DNA of 64,000 nt from NCBI GenBank assembly GCA_947561395.2, contig OX387183.1, positions 2,117,883 to 2,181,882 on the forward strand. The letters are read 5' to 3'. The stretch is from Buxus sempervirens (taxonomy: Eukaryota > Streptophyta > Magnoliopsida > Buxales > Buxaceae). This document shows, one piece after another, positions 35,908 through 46,587 of this stretch (the stretch's first letter is position 1; each line of letters opens with the position of its first letter). The notes under the pieces were generated by a model. The model was given only the letters and a program-made list of their open reading frames with translations, was not told the origin of the DNA and searched no databases. The translations under genes were made by a program, and so were the position numbers.

Positions 35908-37370
35908 GTAGTTTGACTTATTAGTGTAAGCAAGCATATGAATTTTCTTAGCTAAGTCGTTTTCTGAGGCCTTAAATAGATAATGCCATCTTAGTTTAAA
36001 TTCCATCATATATTTATCATCTCATTACATGAGGAATGATTGCCATTAATTTACTTTATGCATCAAAGATGAACTCTTCCAATTCTGACTTTGATGGTGA
36101 CATGAGGATAAGGAAATGATGTCTTAACCAAGGATGGAAATTTCGTGAATATGAGAGGACAGTAGACTTAGTAATAAGCTATTGACTGCTGACTCTTATT
36201 GACAGAAAATGCTATTGGACATGGTAATATTTTCCTGGATTTCTCTGCCATAATTGGTTCTTCTGCTCTGCCTGTGGCCCATAATATCGAATTTCTTCTG
36301 ATCATCCATGTTTTGGGTCATGACCATCCACTCTGATTACACCAAATAGCATTACAAGTAAATCTATCATTACATGACATTATATTTATATTCATTGATG
36401 TTGATCTATCATTGTAGATTTGTATGTCTTTCTTGAGCTGTAGTCTGTGGGAATCATCTGTAGAATGCTAGCAATACATGGATGCACCATGTCCATGTGA
36501 TTTATTCTTGATCTATTTAACTTTAATCTGTACAAAAACAAACTAAAGTTTTATCATTGGAGTTGCTAACTATTTGTTTGGCTAGAGGGAAAAACAGTGG
36601 AAAGGAAAATTTTGAGAGCCTTTTAGTGGAAAATGGGATTCTTTTGGAAAAATACTTTCTGATGGGCCCACATTTTTCTTTGCTTTCTTATAGATTTCTT
36701 CTAACCAAACACCATATAAAGAAAATTGAGAATGAAAAGCCATACATTGTACTTCATTTTCATTCTATTTCTTCTACCAGCTTTTGGCTAAAAGGTACTT
36801 CCCTTTTGTTTTTTTATTTTTATATTTTTTTACATTTCAGGTTGGTATTATGATTCATTAAATAGTCACTTTTAACCTTAAGGCGACAGCTGAATTTTAT
36901 GAGAGTTCTTTGATTTCTGGGGACATCTACATTTTGAAGCACCACCCCTAAAAGGAGTTTTTCCTAATTCATATGAAATATTGCCCTGGTAAAATCAGCT
37001 CTCTAAAAATAACTTTCTAGCAAAATTTATGTGTTCAGATTATAAGAAAACGTTGGTTACACTAAAAAAAAAATTATAAGTGTTTATTTTTTTTACAAAA
37101 AGCCTCTCAAACTTTTATTCTTAAAATAAAGAGTAACCATTGGAAAAGAAAGAGAATTGCTGTATGATTTTTCCATTCCTTGAGCGTTTGGATATTAAGA
37201 AAGAAAAATTAAAAAAATGTGGAATCTAGCAAGTGAGAAAAAAGAAGCAGCTTATTTTGTCATTTTGATTGAGAATTGAGAGAAACCATATTGTGAGAAA
37301 TGCAATTTTTTTTAGTCAAAGTTACTAGCATGAGCAAAGTGCTCGGAGTGCACGTGCATTACAGCACATA
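35908..37370. other. Intergenic, no gene recognised
   Basis: AT-rich. The 98-codon frame at 36557-36853 has no known domain. At 37322-37340 a CTAG...CACGTGC motif in minus orientation may be a stray Helitron 3' end next to the element at 37371. Confidence 0.4.
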
Positions 37371-37557
37371 TCTATACTACATATAACGAGAATAGGCTAC
37401 CAAAAACTATGCGCAACTTCCCTGTAATGCCCTTACTTTTCGTTGATAAGGCATAATTAATATAAGGCTAAAATAGTTGAAACTTTGCCTATTTGTTTAA
37501 AATCTGGACAGTTGTTCCTTTTCTCTATGTGTAATATTGCACGTGCACCCCTATTAG
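37371..37557 (+). mobile_element. Helitron-like element, plus orientation (187 bp)
   Basis: It starts TCTATACTACATATAACG just after an A and ends TTGCACGTGCACCCCTATTAG just before a T. This fits a 5' TC, a CACGTGCA hairpin close to the 3' end and insertion between A and T. The 3' tetranucleotide is TTAG instead of CTAG. Non-coding. Confidence 0.72.
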
Positions 37558-38169
37558 TGTAGATTAAAATGGTTAGAATATCTAAGGGATGAAAATTTGT
37601 TGTGGGGTATATTTTGGAAAGTGAAAATTGGAGATTATTTTCGTAAAAGAAGTATTTGTTGACCATGCTTTCCAAAGGGTTTGTTAGTTTTACTACATGT
37701 ATGCAATTAATAAGAGTTTGGGACATGTAAGGGCTTAAAATTTTTTAAAGGGCTTTTTTTGAAAAGTAAAATAAAAGGATAAATCTACCCTTATGATATT
37801 ATAAGGTTGTTTCAAGAAAAAATTAATTAGTTTTGGCACTCTTCCAATCCAGTGTTCTCTTTGTATATTTTCATCAAAAAGTTCTCTTTATATATGCTAT
37901 AGATTTATCTTTGTATTTTTTGGTATATGGATAGCAGAACAGTAGGGCCTAGATAATGAATATACCTTAGATAAAGAAAGTGGTTATTGTCCGTTCATCA
38001 AAGCTTCCAAGCTATTTATTTATTTAAATAGAGGATAGCTACCCGAATTAAAGCTTCACGCGTGTTTTTGTTGTGTAATGGATGACAGTTTCACATGCCA
38101 TGTCCAGCATAAAGTGCGTATCATGCTCGTGTAAATGCATAAAAGAATAGCGTTGACACCAAAGCATCC

Positions 38170-38170
38170 A

Positions 38171-38203
<33 letters not shown>

Positions 38204-38285
38204 ATTATATTTCCTTCCCAAAAGTTCCTCCGTCTCTCTCTCTCTCTCTCTCTGTTTATTATATTTCCTTCCCAAAAGTTCCTCC
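38170..38285. repeat. (CT)n microsatellite within a ~66 bp tandem duplication
   Basis: Two copies of a CT run followed by gtttattatatttccttccc and aaaagttcctccg. The minus-strand Arg/Glu frames across it are repeat artefacts. Confidence 0.92.
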
Positions 38286-39444
38286 GAATATAATTCCTGA
38301 TCTTAGTCGGTGGCATGAGTTTAAGAGGATGTTAATAGAATGAGAGGCAAGAACCCTACTTAGAACCTGGAGCCATTCCTCTCAGATCTTCTATCAATAT
38401 ATTGTACAATCTCCAATGAGATTGATACACGTGTCCTTGAATTGGTTTAGAAATTTAAGATGCAAGGGAAGGTTTTGCAATTCAAAGGGTGTATGTATCA
38501 GTTTACCCAAAAAAAAAAGGGTATATGTATCAATCTCATTCGAGACTTATACGGTAAGAGGATGGAAGGTATGAGAGGCTTCTTTCACATATGCACAAAT
38601 AATTACAGAGTAAGTTCTAAATAAGTCAGCTAAGAAATAGTTTTTACCTAAAATGCCCTTTTAAGTTTTAACAAATAACTTACCTTATATATTGAATAGT
38701 GAAATATTCCTTTTGGAGAATGTTCAATAGAGGAAGTTAGAAATTTATTTTTGTTTAAACTTATTTAGTTTCATTAACTCTTAAATTTGAGTTATATGTT
38801 TTATGAGTTATATCGGATTTTAAATGAATTTAATCTCAAGGGATAGTTTGGTCTCTTCAATGTTCTTGTTAAACAAAAGAGAGCTTTCTGACCATTTGAG
38901 TGTATATGAAGGGAGGCTTTTGGTATTCTATAAATATTAGGGGGTTTATGTTATTATGTGCATAATTGACAAGCCTCAAAGGATTTAAGTGTTACTAGCT
39001 ATCCTTTTTTTTAATGGATTAGAATAAAATGAAAAATAAATAAATAAATAAAGCAAGAGCAAAGCCATGAAGTTATGTGGATTATTGACTCATGGGTCAT
39101 CTGGTTGGGACTCCAACCTCCTCATACCTACTACATCTTATTTGTCTTGATAGTATTGTTACCATATAATATAAGATGGGAAACCTCTAAGTCATCCTTT
39201 TCCATTATTAACATCTTTTTTGGGTCTTTAAAAATAGTTAATTTAAAGTTGAGGGACCATGTGTCTGTGGTCAAACCTCCAGATTATAGTGTCAAAGAAT
39301 AAACAAATTAAAAAGAAGAAAAAGGTCTATGGTCCGTAGAGTAATCAAAATGGATCCTCATTCTTGTCAACTCCATATGAGATTCCCAAGAATTTGTTTC
39401 TTGCCTTCTACCATATGTTCCTTCTTCAGTTCTTTTTCCTTTTA

Positions 39445-39699
39445 CTAGCAGGGTTGCACGTGCAAGACTGCACGTGGAGAGAGGGAATGGAGAGAGAGGA
39501 GAAGTGGGGAGAGAGGGAATGGAGAGAGAAGTGGGGGCAATTACAAACTAACTGTTTTTGAACGAAAATGGTGAGTTGAGATGGGTATAGCCCTGTATTA
39601 TTAAAACCAAACTATGCAGGGAATGGGCATTTTGGGAAAGTTGTAAATTGTTTTGGGCACGTTTCCCAAGGGGGTGCCTCATGTTATATATAGTATAGA
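39445..39699 (-). mobile_element. Helitron-like element, minus orientation (255 bp)
   Basis: On the minus strand it starts TCTATACTATATATAACA and ends GCACGTGCAACCCTGCTAG followed by T. It carries a GGGAGAGAGGGAATGGAGAG duplication internally. Non-coding. Confidence 0.75.
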
Positions 39700-40539
39700 T
39701 TGATTTTGGTTATCTAATAACAAAATCATAAATTAACTAAAGATTATATACTTTTTGACAGAATGTGATGGAGAGATAAGGTTCGTGCTGTCGACCCCAT
39801 TTTGATGGGAACTAACTTTTGATGATGACAATGACAACCAATAACTAATGATAGGATTAATTAAACATGATATTATTACTAAAGCTTTAAATAATTAGAT
39901 TAATCAAATAATACATGAAAAAAAATGTCATCAAAATATTGGAAAATTGATTTTGTTCTTAAAAGTTTAAATTTTCAGCTCTTGAAAACAAGGCTATATT
40001 TGAAATTTGTTTTTAGAATCAATTTGAAAATAGTACTTACCAAACATAATTTCAAGGTTTTTCTTATGAAAATCAGAAGACCTCTTCTTAAAGATGCTTC
40101 CTCACAACCCTAAATTTATAAGGATAAAACGATTTAAAATGAAGAAAAAAAAATAACATATTCACATAGGAGCCCTAATTGTTGCTTTTAAAAAAGGGGG
40201 TCAACATTATTGCAAAAATGTAAGAAAGGGTGTTTGTAATTTGACCAAACGAACTAGGGTTTGTACCTTTTTGTCCTTTCGGTGTGTCAAAAGCTGAGTC
40301 TATAAGACTACATTAGAAGATACATTAGACGACATATAAGTCACATAACCACCTAAAAGCTATTTGAAGGTTGGCGTTCAATCATGGTGACGACGTCCAC
40401 CGTGCAGATTCAATGCGTGCTCAAGTCGGACCCATTGAAAAGTAGATGTACTTCAAAATTCAAATATCTATATTAGACAATGGGCAACCGACAGTTATGA
40501 GTTGTGGATGGCTGGCACGCAATGACAATCATAATTTTA

Positions 40540-41214
40540 GAGGCCGTTTTGGTGGGCATTTTAGAATCTAGATTTTATTAGAATCTAATTCTGTAATTGC
40601 GTTTGTTTGGGATTTTGAGGTCTGATTCCACAATCTAATGTTATAATCGATCCCACAACATAATCTATCTTTTTGGTGAATATAAGGATTACAGGCATTG
40701 GGCTTAAATTTCCAAAATTAACGATTCTACAAATTAGATATTATATATATAAAATAAATAATAATATTATAAGTATTATAACATAATATTTTTTGTTATA
40801 TTATATATTATTGATACTATAATATAATATTATATTACGTTATAATATGTTGCAGATAATATATATTTTACAATATACGTACTGTATATATATAGTTTAT
40901 ATTATATTATATATAATATGCGTATTATTTAATAATAAATATCTTTAATAGCCTATATTGTTTTAAACAATATATTAATCAATATGCAATATAATATTTT
41001 TATATGCAATTTTTAATATAAAAACTCGAAATTCAATCTCAATTATCAACATCAATCAAATGAGATTTTGGATTTTAATCCTATAAATAAATTCTAAAAT
41101 CTATGGTATCCAGACAAGATTTTGGATTTTGAAAATCAGCGATTATAATCTAAATTATAAAAATCCATATTATAATTCATAAACCGCAATCCATAATCTC
41201 CACCAAACATGCCC
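40540..41214. mobile_element. TTA-flanked AT-rich MITE (675 bp)
   Basis: The left end reads GAGGCCGTTTTGGTGGGCAT; the right end, reverse-complemented, GGGCATGTTTGGTGGAGATT. TTA flanks both sides (40537-40539, 41215-41217). Inner arms pair through AGAATCTAGATTTT-like blocks; the centre is almost pure A/T. Harbinger/Tourist-like. Confidence 0.75.
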
Positions 41215-41679
41215 TTAATACCCGAAAATCGTACCTACATGGCTATATCCATATGAGCTAGATTTCCAACCGATATTCTAATGTAAATATAGATATTTAC
41301 TTGGATGAATGTAAGTACCAGAATGAGGGATGATATCTATTGCTACTTTATGCTACATTAGACTATGGTATTATAGTTAGATACTGTACGATGTTGCCAT
41401 GTGTAGCATTTGGTAGGTAGTATTTTTTTTCAAGTAGATCTCATGTGAAACATTTTCAACAAAAAAAAAAAAAAAAAAACACTACTTCGACAGCAGGGTT
41501 TAGTGCAGCAAATGTCATCCCCTAGAATTACTGGTATTTAATTATTCTAGTGTCACGCCAAGGTTGGATGGCATTAATACGTATTAGTTGGTATTGGCCG
41601 AGATTTAAAACCTTAACAAAAACAACCTACTTGCTAGAGGTAGAGTTAGGGGATTGTGGATATGGTCCAACTTGGTTCG

Positions 41680-41846
41680 GTTGAAATATAGAATCAACTA
41701 ACCCAAACCAATTTTGGCTTGAGTTTTAGAGCCTATGGTTTGGTTTTGGTTTTAAAATTTGTACATCGAATTAGTTTTGATTCAGTTTTGGGTTGATGTT
41801 TTGATTAAAAATTGAACCAAATCCAATATATATATATATATATATC

Positions 41847-41877
<31 letters not shown>

Positions 41878-42010
41878 GTTTAGTTTTCTGGATAGAATTA
41901 TCAGTTGATTTAGTTCTCAATTCAATTTTTTTGGTTTAGATTAACCGCCATAAACCTTGGTTTGATCTTGGGTTAATGTTAGTCCATATCAAACTAAACC
42001 GAGTTGCACT
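41680..42010. mobile_element. Diverged GGTTCGG-family element with AT/ATGT microsatellite
   Basis: Left TCCAACTTGGTTCGGTTG-type arm and right arm ending CCGAGTTGCACTCG, the mirror layout seen in the family. The centre holds an (AT)n(ATGT)n microsatellite at 41826-41878. Ends are blurred. Confidence 0.55.
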
Positions 42011-42314
42011 CGTGGCAGGGCCATGACCCTCCAAGTCTTTTTTAAATGTTATTATTATACGACAAATTAAAATAGATTGTTATTTTTATTAAATAATAAA
42101 TAAATAAGATGAGGGGCTTTTTGAAATTTACCCTCCTCCGCTTAACGGTTCCAGAAGATGACGTCGCGTCTCCGCTCCGTACAGACCAACGCGGAAATAG
42201 CCAATAACCGGTAAAAGGAAGATATGCGCGTGATTTGGGGACGAAAAAACTTGCGAAAACGTTAAAAGGGCATTGATTCATCGGAAAACACTCGAAACCA
42301 CAGATTTGCCACTG

Positions 42315-42651
42315 TTAGAATCGGGCGTGTAATTCGGTCGGGTTGGTTTGGTTTTTGTGTCAAACCTAAACGAAACCGAATTATGTTGATTCAAATCAAA
42401 AACCGAATTTAAGCTTAAGATTTTAAAACGATTTTTCTATATTTGGTTTCTTAAATGTATGGTTCGTTTCTTTTTGCAAATTTTCTATATATTTTGGTTT
42501 TCAGTTCAATTCAGATTTTTAAACACATAAACCGTAAACATAGTCAAACTAATTCGGTTTGTAGTTTTTCAAACCGAAACCAAACCAAACCAATTATTTT
42601 TGGTTTGATTCAATTGGTTTTTGGTTTAAGCTGAACCAATTGACACCCCTA
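42315..42651. mobile_element. Small GGTTCGG-family TIR element (~337 bp)
   Basis: It starts GGGCGTGTAATTCGGTCGGG; its right end reverse-complements to TAGGGGTGTCAATTGG. GGTTTGG/CCAAACC arms flank an AT-rich centre. No clear target duplication. Confidence 0.65.
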
Positions 42652-43426
42652 TTATTAGTGCTCTCTTTGAATAATTTCCTCAATTCCTCTTAGAAAGTGA
42701 TTCCTACGCCTAGAAGCACTTCAATAAAATATATTTAGTTTTTCAAAAATAAGTAAGTCCTGATTAAGTGCTTCATTGGGATTTTATTCTATTGAACTTG
42801 AAGTAGTTGATTCCAAAATTCCTAATATATCCATATTATACAGTGGGGACTTATACCCTTTCACCGCCTAATTCCTTGGTCTAAATTGGTACATAAGTCA
42901 TTCAGAAGAAGGAGAGGCTTATTAGGGTTGCCTCCTTATGTTAAAGAATTCATAAAAGGCTGTTTTTCTAACAAAAGATATAACTTAATAAGATATTTAT
43001 TATGAAATATATAATATGTATAAGATAATATTTTTAATATTTAATCATATTTTAATACATTAAGGGCGGACTCGGGCAGCTTACCCATTTAACCCACTCC
43101 ATTGCTATTCCTAAATAATTAGTCACTTAGCCATAAATACATTTGTCATCGAATAGAAAAAAATATTAATAATACAATTTTTCTTTCCTTTCTAGATGAA
43201 AATGGTTATTTTGATATATGCTGAAATCGTTTGTTGCAATGCAATTGAAGTTAGATGCTGCCATATGAAGTATCTCATGGTTAATGTTTTTCAACAATAA
43301 AAACCTTTCTGTATTTTTGAAAGCAAAAAATCAGCAACGTACCGTTGGATGCAATAGAGACTAGTGCAGTAAAACACACCAAACAATTTCGCACTAAACC
43401 GAGAAGCCATTCTCATCATTCATTTA

Positions 43427-43840
43427 GCCCTTATTTGGTAATAATTTGGATTGGTAGAACTCATTTCCAAATGAGTTTGTAGAAGTTGAAGAAAGGTTAA
43501 GTTTGCGTTGGTAAAGGTTGATTGATTCTTGCAAGATAGATTACAAATTTGCCATTATTTTAACTTAAGAGGAGTTTTCATAGATGACAAGTTTGTTCTT
43601 GTTATATTAATAAAAGACTTTAAAATAAATTTTAAGTATATCCTTCAGAATTTATAAGTATTATAGGTACGCAACTGTACTTTTGCAAAACTTATTTTAA
43701 AAATTTGTGTTGTGCTGGTTCATCTTTGAAATATATTTTTTAAAACTCATTCCCCAAATGGAACGAAACACCCACTTTATCCCCCAAAGTCCTTCTCAAC
43801 CTGAAGGAAGGAGTTCCCAAAATCAGCACCAAACCACACC
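43427..43840. mobile_element. TTA-flanked MITE (414 bp) upstream of TBR
   Basis: The left end reads GCCCTTATTTGGTAATAATT; the right end, reverse-complemented, GGTGTGGTTTGGTGCTGATT. TTA flanks both sides (43424-43426, 43841-43843). It lies 290 bp from the TBR start codon, so it forms part of that promoter region. Confidence 0.7.
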
Positions 43841-43919
43841 TTATTTTATTCGACCAGTCAGGGTTAAAAAGCAGTAAAAGTCGTGTGTGCAGTGGTACTT
43901 ACGTTATTCTCTAAAAAAT

Positions 43920-44131
43920 CAGGGCTATTTATAAGTTTGGACGCTCATGAACAACAGCGAGTAAAACTCAGTCCTCCCTGGTCACTCCTCTCTCTCTCGT
44001 GACCCCTGCCGCTATTTTTGTTTTCTTTCCTCTCTCACCTGCTCAATTTCGTCTCTATCTGTCTTTCCATTTTCGCTGTTTTACTGTTCTTATTGAGATC
44101 AGAAAAATCTGGGTTTTCTTAAAAGTTCGCC
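43920..44131 (+). promoter_or_regulatory. Core promoter and leader of the TBR-like gene
   Basis: A TATA-like box, CTATTTATAAG, lies at about 43925-43935, roughly 200 bp before the start codon. The leader is CT-rich (43988-43999). Transcription start not determined. Confidence 0.45.
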
Positions 44132-46587
44132 ATGGCGGATGCGGGAAAGCAATTCTCTACCGGCGGCAATATGATCTCCGACTTGAAGAACTTGTTCTCT
44201 GTTCTCAGAACAAGAAGAACCGCGGCCTTCGTTTACGGGTTTATGTTCGCTTTCGTTGCCTTTACTGCTTTCCTCATCTTTAATCCTTCTACGAGCTCTT
44301 CTTATCCTTCGCTCAACAACATTTTTAGCACTAGCAGTAGTTCAACAACAACAACCCCTTCTACTCCTTCCTCTTACAGATCTCAGTTCTCTTCAGTCTT
44401 CTCCTACTTCTTCCCCAGTTCATCTCAATCTGTTTATACTCGAACTCCATCTGTACAAAATAACCTAAATGTTTCCAGATCCCATAACAAAACATTCCAA
44501 TTTCCCGAGAAAAGAGATGGGAGAAACCATTCCGATATTACAGTGTCAGGAACCCCAAATCAAAAGTCTGTATCTTTTGGTAAAGGTGGAGGTTTGAAGT
44601 CGAATCAGACTGCGATCTCTGCTACCCCACCTCCGTCTCCTCGAGTGGAGAATCGGAGAGCGAATTCAACTTCAAAATCTACTCCTGTTTTGTCAAAAAA
44701 TGGGACTGAGAAAGGGATTGTGCAGAAGAGAGTGTCGTCGAACTTTACTGCTTCGTTGTCGAAGAAGCAGACTAATGGGACTAGTGGGGCTTCGTCTGTG
44801 AAGCAGAAGAAGGTGAACCTGTTGGGGTCTTTGATGAAGTGTGATATCTTTGATGGAAGATGGGTGAAGGATGGCTCGTATCCGCTCTACCCACCTGGGT
44901 CTTGTCCTCACATCGACGAGCCCTTTAATTGCTTTCTCAACGGAAGGCCTGATGGAGATTATCAGAAGCTCAGATGGCAACCTAAGGGTTGCAACATCCC
45001 AAGGTATGTCTCTCGAATTCCGAGAGAAAAATTTTACTCTTCTTTCCAAATTTTGATATTTGTTTCTGGGTTCTGTTCATCTGGGGTTTGGGACTGGTTT
45101 CGATCAATCTGGGTTTCTGGGGTTCTGATTTAATGGGATTGATGCAGGTTGAATGGGAAAGATATGTTGAAATTGTTGAGAGGGAAGCGCCTGGTTTTTG
45201 TCGGTGATTCACTTAATAGGAATATGTGGGAGTCTCTGCTTTGCATTCTTAAGAACTCAGTGAAAGATAAAACCAAGGTGTTTGAAGCTTCTGGTCGACA
45301 TGAATTCAGAACAGAAGGTTCTTACTCTTTTATTTTTGAAGTAGGTTGCTCCCCTCCTTTACCAGTAATTTATTTTTTTCTTGTTTATATTTTGTGATAC
45401 TTCTGGTTATGTTTGTTTAGTAAAGTTACTTTGGTTTTCGGTTCTTTGTTTTGATGGATCGATAGGATTATAACTGCTCTGTAGAGTACTTTCGATCTCC
45501 ATTCCTGGTTCAAGAATGGGAAATGCCCGACACGAATGGATCGAAGAAGGAAACACTTCGGCTCGACATAATTGAGAGAAAATCTGATAAATACAAAAGG
45601 GCAGACATCATCATCTTCAACACCGGACATTGGTGGACTCATGAGAAAACTTCCAAAGGGTATGTTTCTTTTGCCATCCTTGTTCTTAATTCTGATTTTC
45701 TGTCATTTCATTTCATGGATTTGAAGAGAAACTTGAACTGAATTTTTCTGTGGAAAAAAAATTAAGAAGAGAACTAAAATGAACCAACTACTTGCAGGAA
45801 GGATTACTACCAAGAGGGTAGCCATGTTTATGGAGAGTTGAATGTGGTTGAGGCATTTCGAAGAGCTTTAACGACGTGGGCACGATGGGTTGATGCCAAT
45901 GTAGATCCTAAGAAGACTTCGGTGTTTTTCCGGGGTTATTCTGCCTCCCATTTTAGGTATAAACTAAACAGAAAACAATAATTAATTCATCAATCCCCAT
46001 ATGATATTTTCTTCTATAGTCTTTAGTTTATGATCATCAGAACCATGAAACAACTCCCATTTTAGGTATAAACTAAACAGAAAACAATAATTAATTCATC
46101 AATCCCCATATGATATTTTCTTCTATAGTCTTCAGTTTATGATCATCAGAACCATGGAACAAGATGAATTAAAAACAAATTTGCCCTTATAATTTGTTTT
46201 GTCTTGTCTTCTTGTAGTGGGGGACGGTGGAATTCTGGTGGGCAATGCGACAATGAGACGGAGCCCATCAAGAATGAGACTTATCTGGCAATGTATCCAC
46301 CGAAAATGAGAGTATTGGAGTCGGTGATGAAAGGGATGAAAACACATGTTTACTATTTGAATATTACAAGGATGACTGATTACCGGAAGGATGCCCACCC
46401 ATCAATCTATCGGAAGCAGAGTTTGACCGAGGAGGAGAGGCGGTCGCCACTGAGGTTCCAGGATTGCAGCCATTGGTGCCTCCCCGGTGTACCTGACACG
46501 TGGAATGAGCTCCTCTATGCTCAGCTCATAATTGATCAAAACAAGAGGAAGCAGCAACAACATCAGCAGCAGCAGAAGAGACCATAG
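44132..46587 (+). CDS. TBR: TRICHOME BIREFRINGENCE-type (TBR/TBL) protein, five exons, 595 residues
   Basis: Exons 44132-45003, 45148-45340, 45466-45659, 45798-45956, 46218-46587; all joins keep frame. Residues 31-50 form one membrane anchor near the N terminus (type II, Golgi), followed by a Ser/Thr/Asn-rich stem to about residue 230. The PMR5N/TBL domain starts at [12 protein letters not shown] (residue 236). Catalytic-type motifs are GDS in [13 protein letters not shown] (310-312) and DCSH (555-558, the DxxH motif). TBL proteins O-acetylate wall polysaccharides; TBR itself affects cellulose and pectin esterification. The Gln-rich tail is a low-complexity extension. Intron 4 contains a tandem duplicate of the exon 4 end and donor. 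The Arabidopsis neighbour pattern supports the TBR assignment. Confidence 0.95.
45946..46163 (+). repeat. 109 bp tandem duplication spanning the exon 4 donor of TBR
   Basis: Copies at 45946-46054 and 46055-46163 differ at about three positions. The unit includes the last bases of exon 4 (CCCATTTTAG) and the GTATAAAC donor, so an identical donor occurs at 45956 and 46065. Using the second would add 109 bp and break the frame. Confidence 0.95.
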
